DNA of 5,807 bases from positions 1 to 5,807 of the forward strand of contig JACCXP010000381.1 in NCBI GenBank assembly GCA_013696905.1, given 5' to 3'. This DNA is from Thermoleophilaceae bacterium (GTDB taxonomy: Bacteria > Actinomycetota > Thermoleophilia > Solirubrobacterales > Thermoleophilaceae). Each line of letters starts with the position of its first letter. The first letter of the stretch is position 1. Below the pieces are notes generated by a model that searched no databases, was not told the origin of the DNA, and worked only from the letters and a program-made list of their open reading frames with translations. This document shows positions 5,344 to 5,807 of the stretch, one piece after another. The translations under genes and the position numbers were made by a program.

Positions 5344-5807
5344 TCAGGTGGGCAGGGTGGGTGAGGCCGACGGGCGCGCGAGGCCCTCGGCCAGGTCCCC
5401 GAAGCCCGGGGCCACGACGGCCCCGGGCTGGGCGAACGTCTCCTCGGCGATCAGCGCCTCGGTGGTGAGCATCAGAGCGGCGATCGACGCGGCGCTCTCG
5501 AGCGCCGAGCGCGTCACGCGGGCGGGGTCGATCACGCCGGCCGCGATCATGTCGCCGTACTCGTCGGTGAGCGCATTGAGGCCGTGCCCGGCGGGCAGCG
5601 TGCGCACCCGATCGACCACCGCGCCGCCGTCGTAGCCGGCGTTCGATGCGATCCAGCGCAGCGGCTCGGACAGGGCGGTGCGCACGATCTCGGTGCCGAG
5701 CCCGTGGTCGCCCTCGCGTCCGAGCCCGTCAAGAGCCCCCTCAGCCTGCACGAGCGCGGTGCCCCCGCCAGGCAGGATTCCCTCGTCCACCGCTGCCCGC
5801 GTGGCCG
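5344..5807 (-). CDS. groEL: Divergent GroEL-type chaperonin, C-terminal part (5' end beyond window)
   Basis: The frame is open to the window edge at 5807 and ends at TGA 5344-5346, giving about 154 residues of a protein that should total about 540. The GTG at 5790 is an internal valine: the coding continues upstream as [18 protein letters not shown], the well-known GroEL equatorial segment. Further matches are [37 protein letters not shown] (nucleotide pocket with the conserved Asp of VIDP) and [20 protein letters not shown]. GroEL folds proteins in an ATP-driven ring. This copy ends in [14 protein letters not shown] and lacks the Gly-Gly-Met or His-rich tail of housekeeping copies. No groES is visible. 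It is the first visible gene of the operon with the amidohydrolase, DUF59 protein and dehydrogenase. This fits the dedicated chaperonin (MimG/PrmG type) needed by actinobacterial di-iron monooxygenases. Family certain; specific client inferred. Confidence 0.93.
   Translation of the reverse strand, partial: ATRAAVDEGILPGGGTALVQAEGALDGLGREGDHGLGTEIVRTALSEPLRWIASNAGYDGGAVVDRVRTLPAGHGLNALTDEYGDMIAAGVIDPARVTRSALESAASIAALMLTTEALIAEETFAQPGAVVAPGFGDLAEGLARPSASPTLPT

Noticed and set aside
5344..5790. A complete small protein starting at 5790
   Set aside because: The frame continues upstream to the window edge with the GroEL sequence ATRAA before [10 protein letters not shown], so GTG 5790 is an internal valine codon of a truncated GroEL.

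Overview
The window is a compact, very GC-rich stretch of a bacterial chromosome. Gene gaps are tiny or negative, three starts are GTG, and third codon positions are strongly G/C. Family content points to a high-GC actinobacterium: a dedicated GroEL in an oxidation-type operon, an actinobacterial-looking alanine/threonine-tailed membrane protein, and a putative leaderless promoter pair. A soil member of the Thermoleophilia/Solirubrobacterales is my best guess, but this rests on resemblance recalled from memory and not on a search. No mobile element, CRISPR array, tRNA or rRNA is visible, and there is no gene-free stretch longer than about 70 bases.

Layout. Bases 1-372 (+) hold the C-terminal end of a COG4091-type, homoserine-dehydrogenase-like oxidoreductase with a SAF domain. 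It converges with a two-gene minus-strand unit (382-2249): a membrane-anchored protein with a Thr/Glu/Pro-rich tail, followed by an amidase-signature hydrolase. Their stop and start codons overlap as GTGA. A 60-70 bp divergent intergenic region separates this unit from a small plus-strand three-cysteine ferredoxin (about 2319-2549). Both directions carry a TAnnnT hexamer 7-8 bases before the start codon, which suggests leaderless transcription. The ferredoxin converges, with a 10 bp gap, on the last gene of the right-hand operon.

The right half (2560-5807, minus strand) is a tightly packed operon. In transcription order it reads: a divergent GroEL without the Gly-Met tail (cut by the window edge), an amidohydrolase-2 family protein, a two-part protein with an N-terminal MIP18/DUF59 iron-sulfur-assembly domain, and a zinc NAD-type alcohol dehydrogenase. 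The spacings are 22 nt, a 4 nt overlap (ATGA) and 0 nt. This set is the accessory gene complement I know from soluble di-iron propane/short-chain-alkane monooxygenase clusters (prmABCD/mimABCD type). There, GroEL assists folding of the hydroxylase and the dehydrogenase oxidises the alcohol product. The hydroxylase, reductase and coupling-protein genes are not in the window and would be expected beyond base 5807. The roles of the amidohydrolase and of the DUF59 fusion in such clusters are not settled, and they are the most interesting part of this window.
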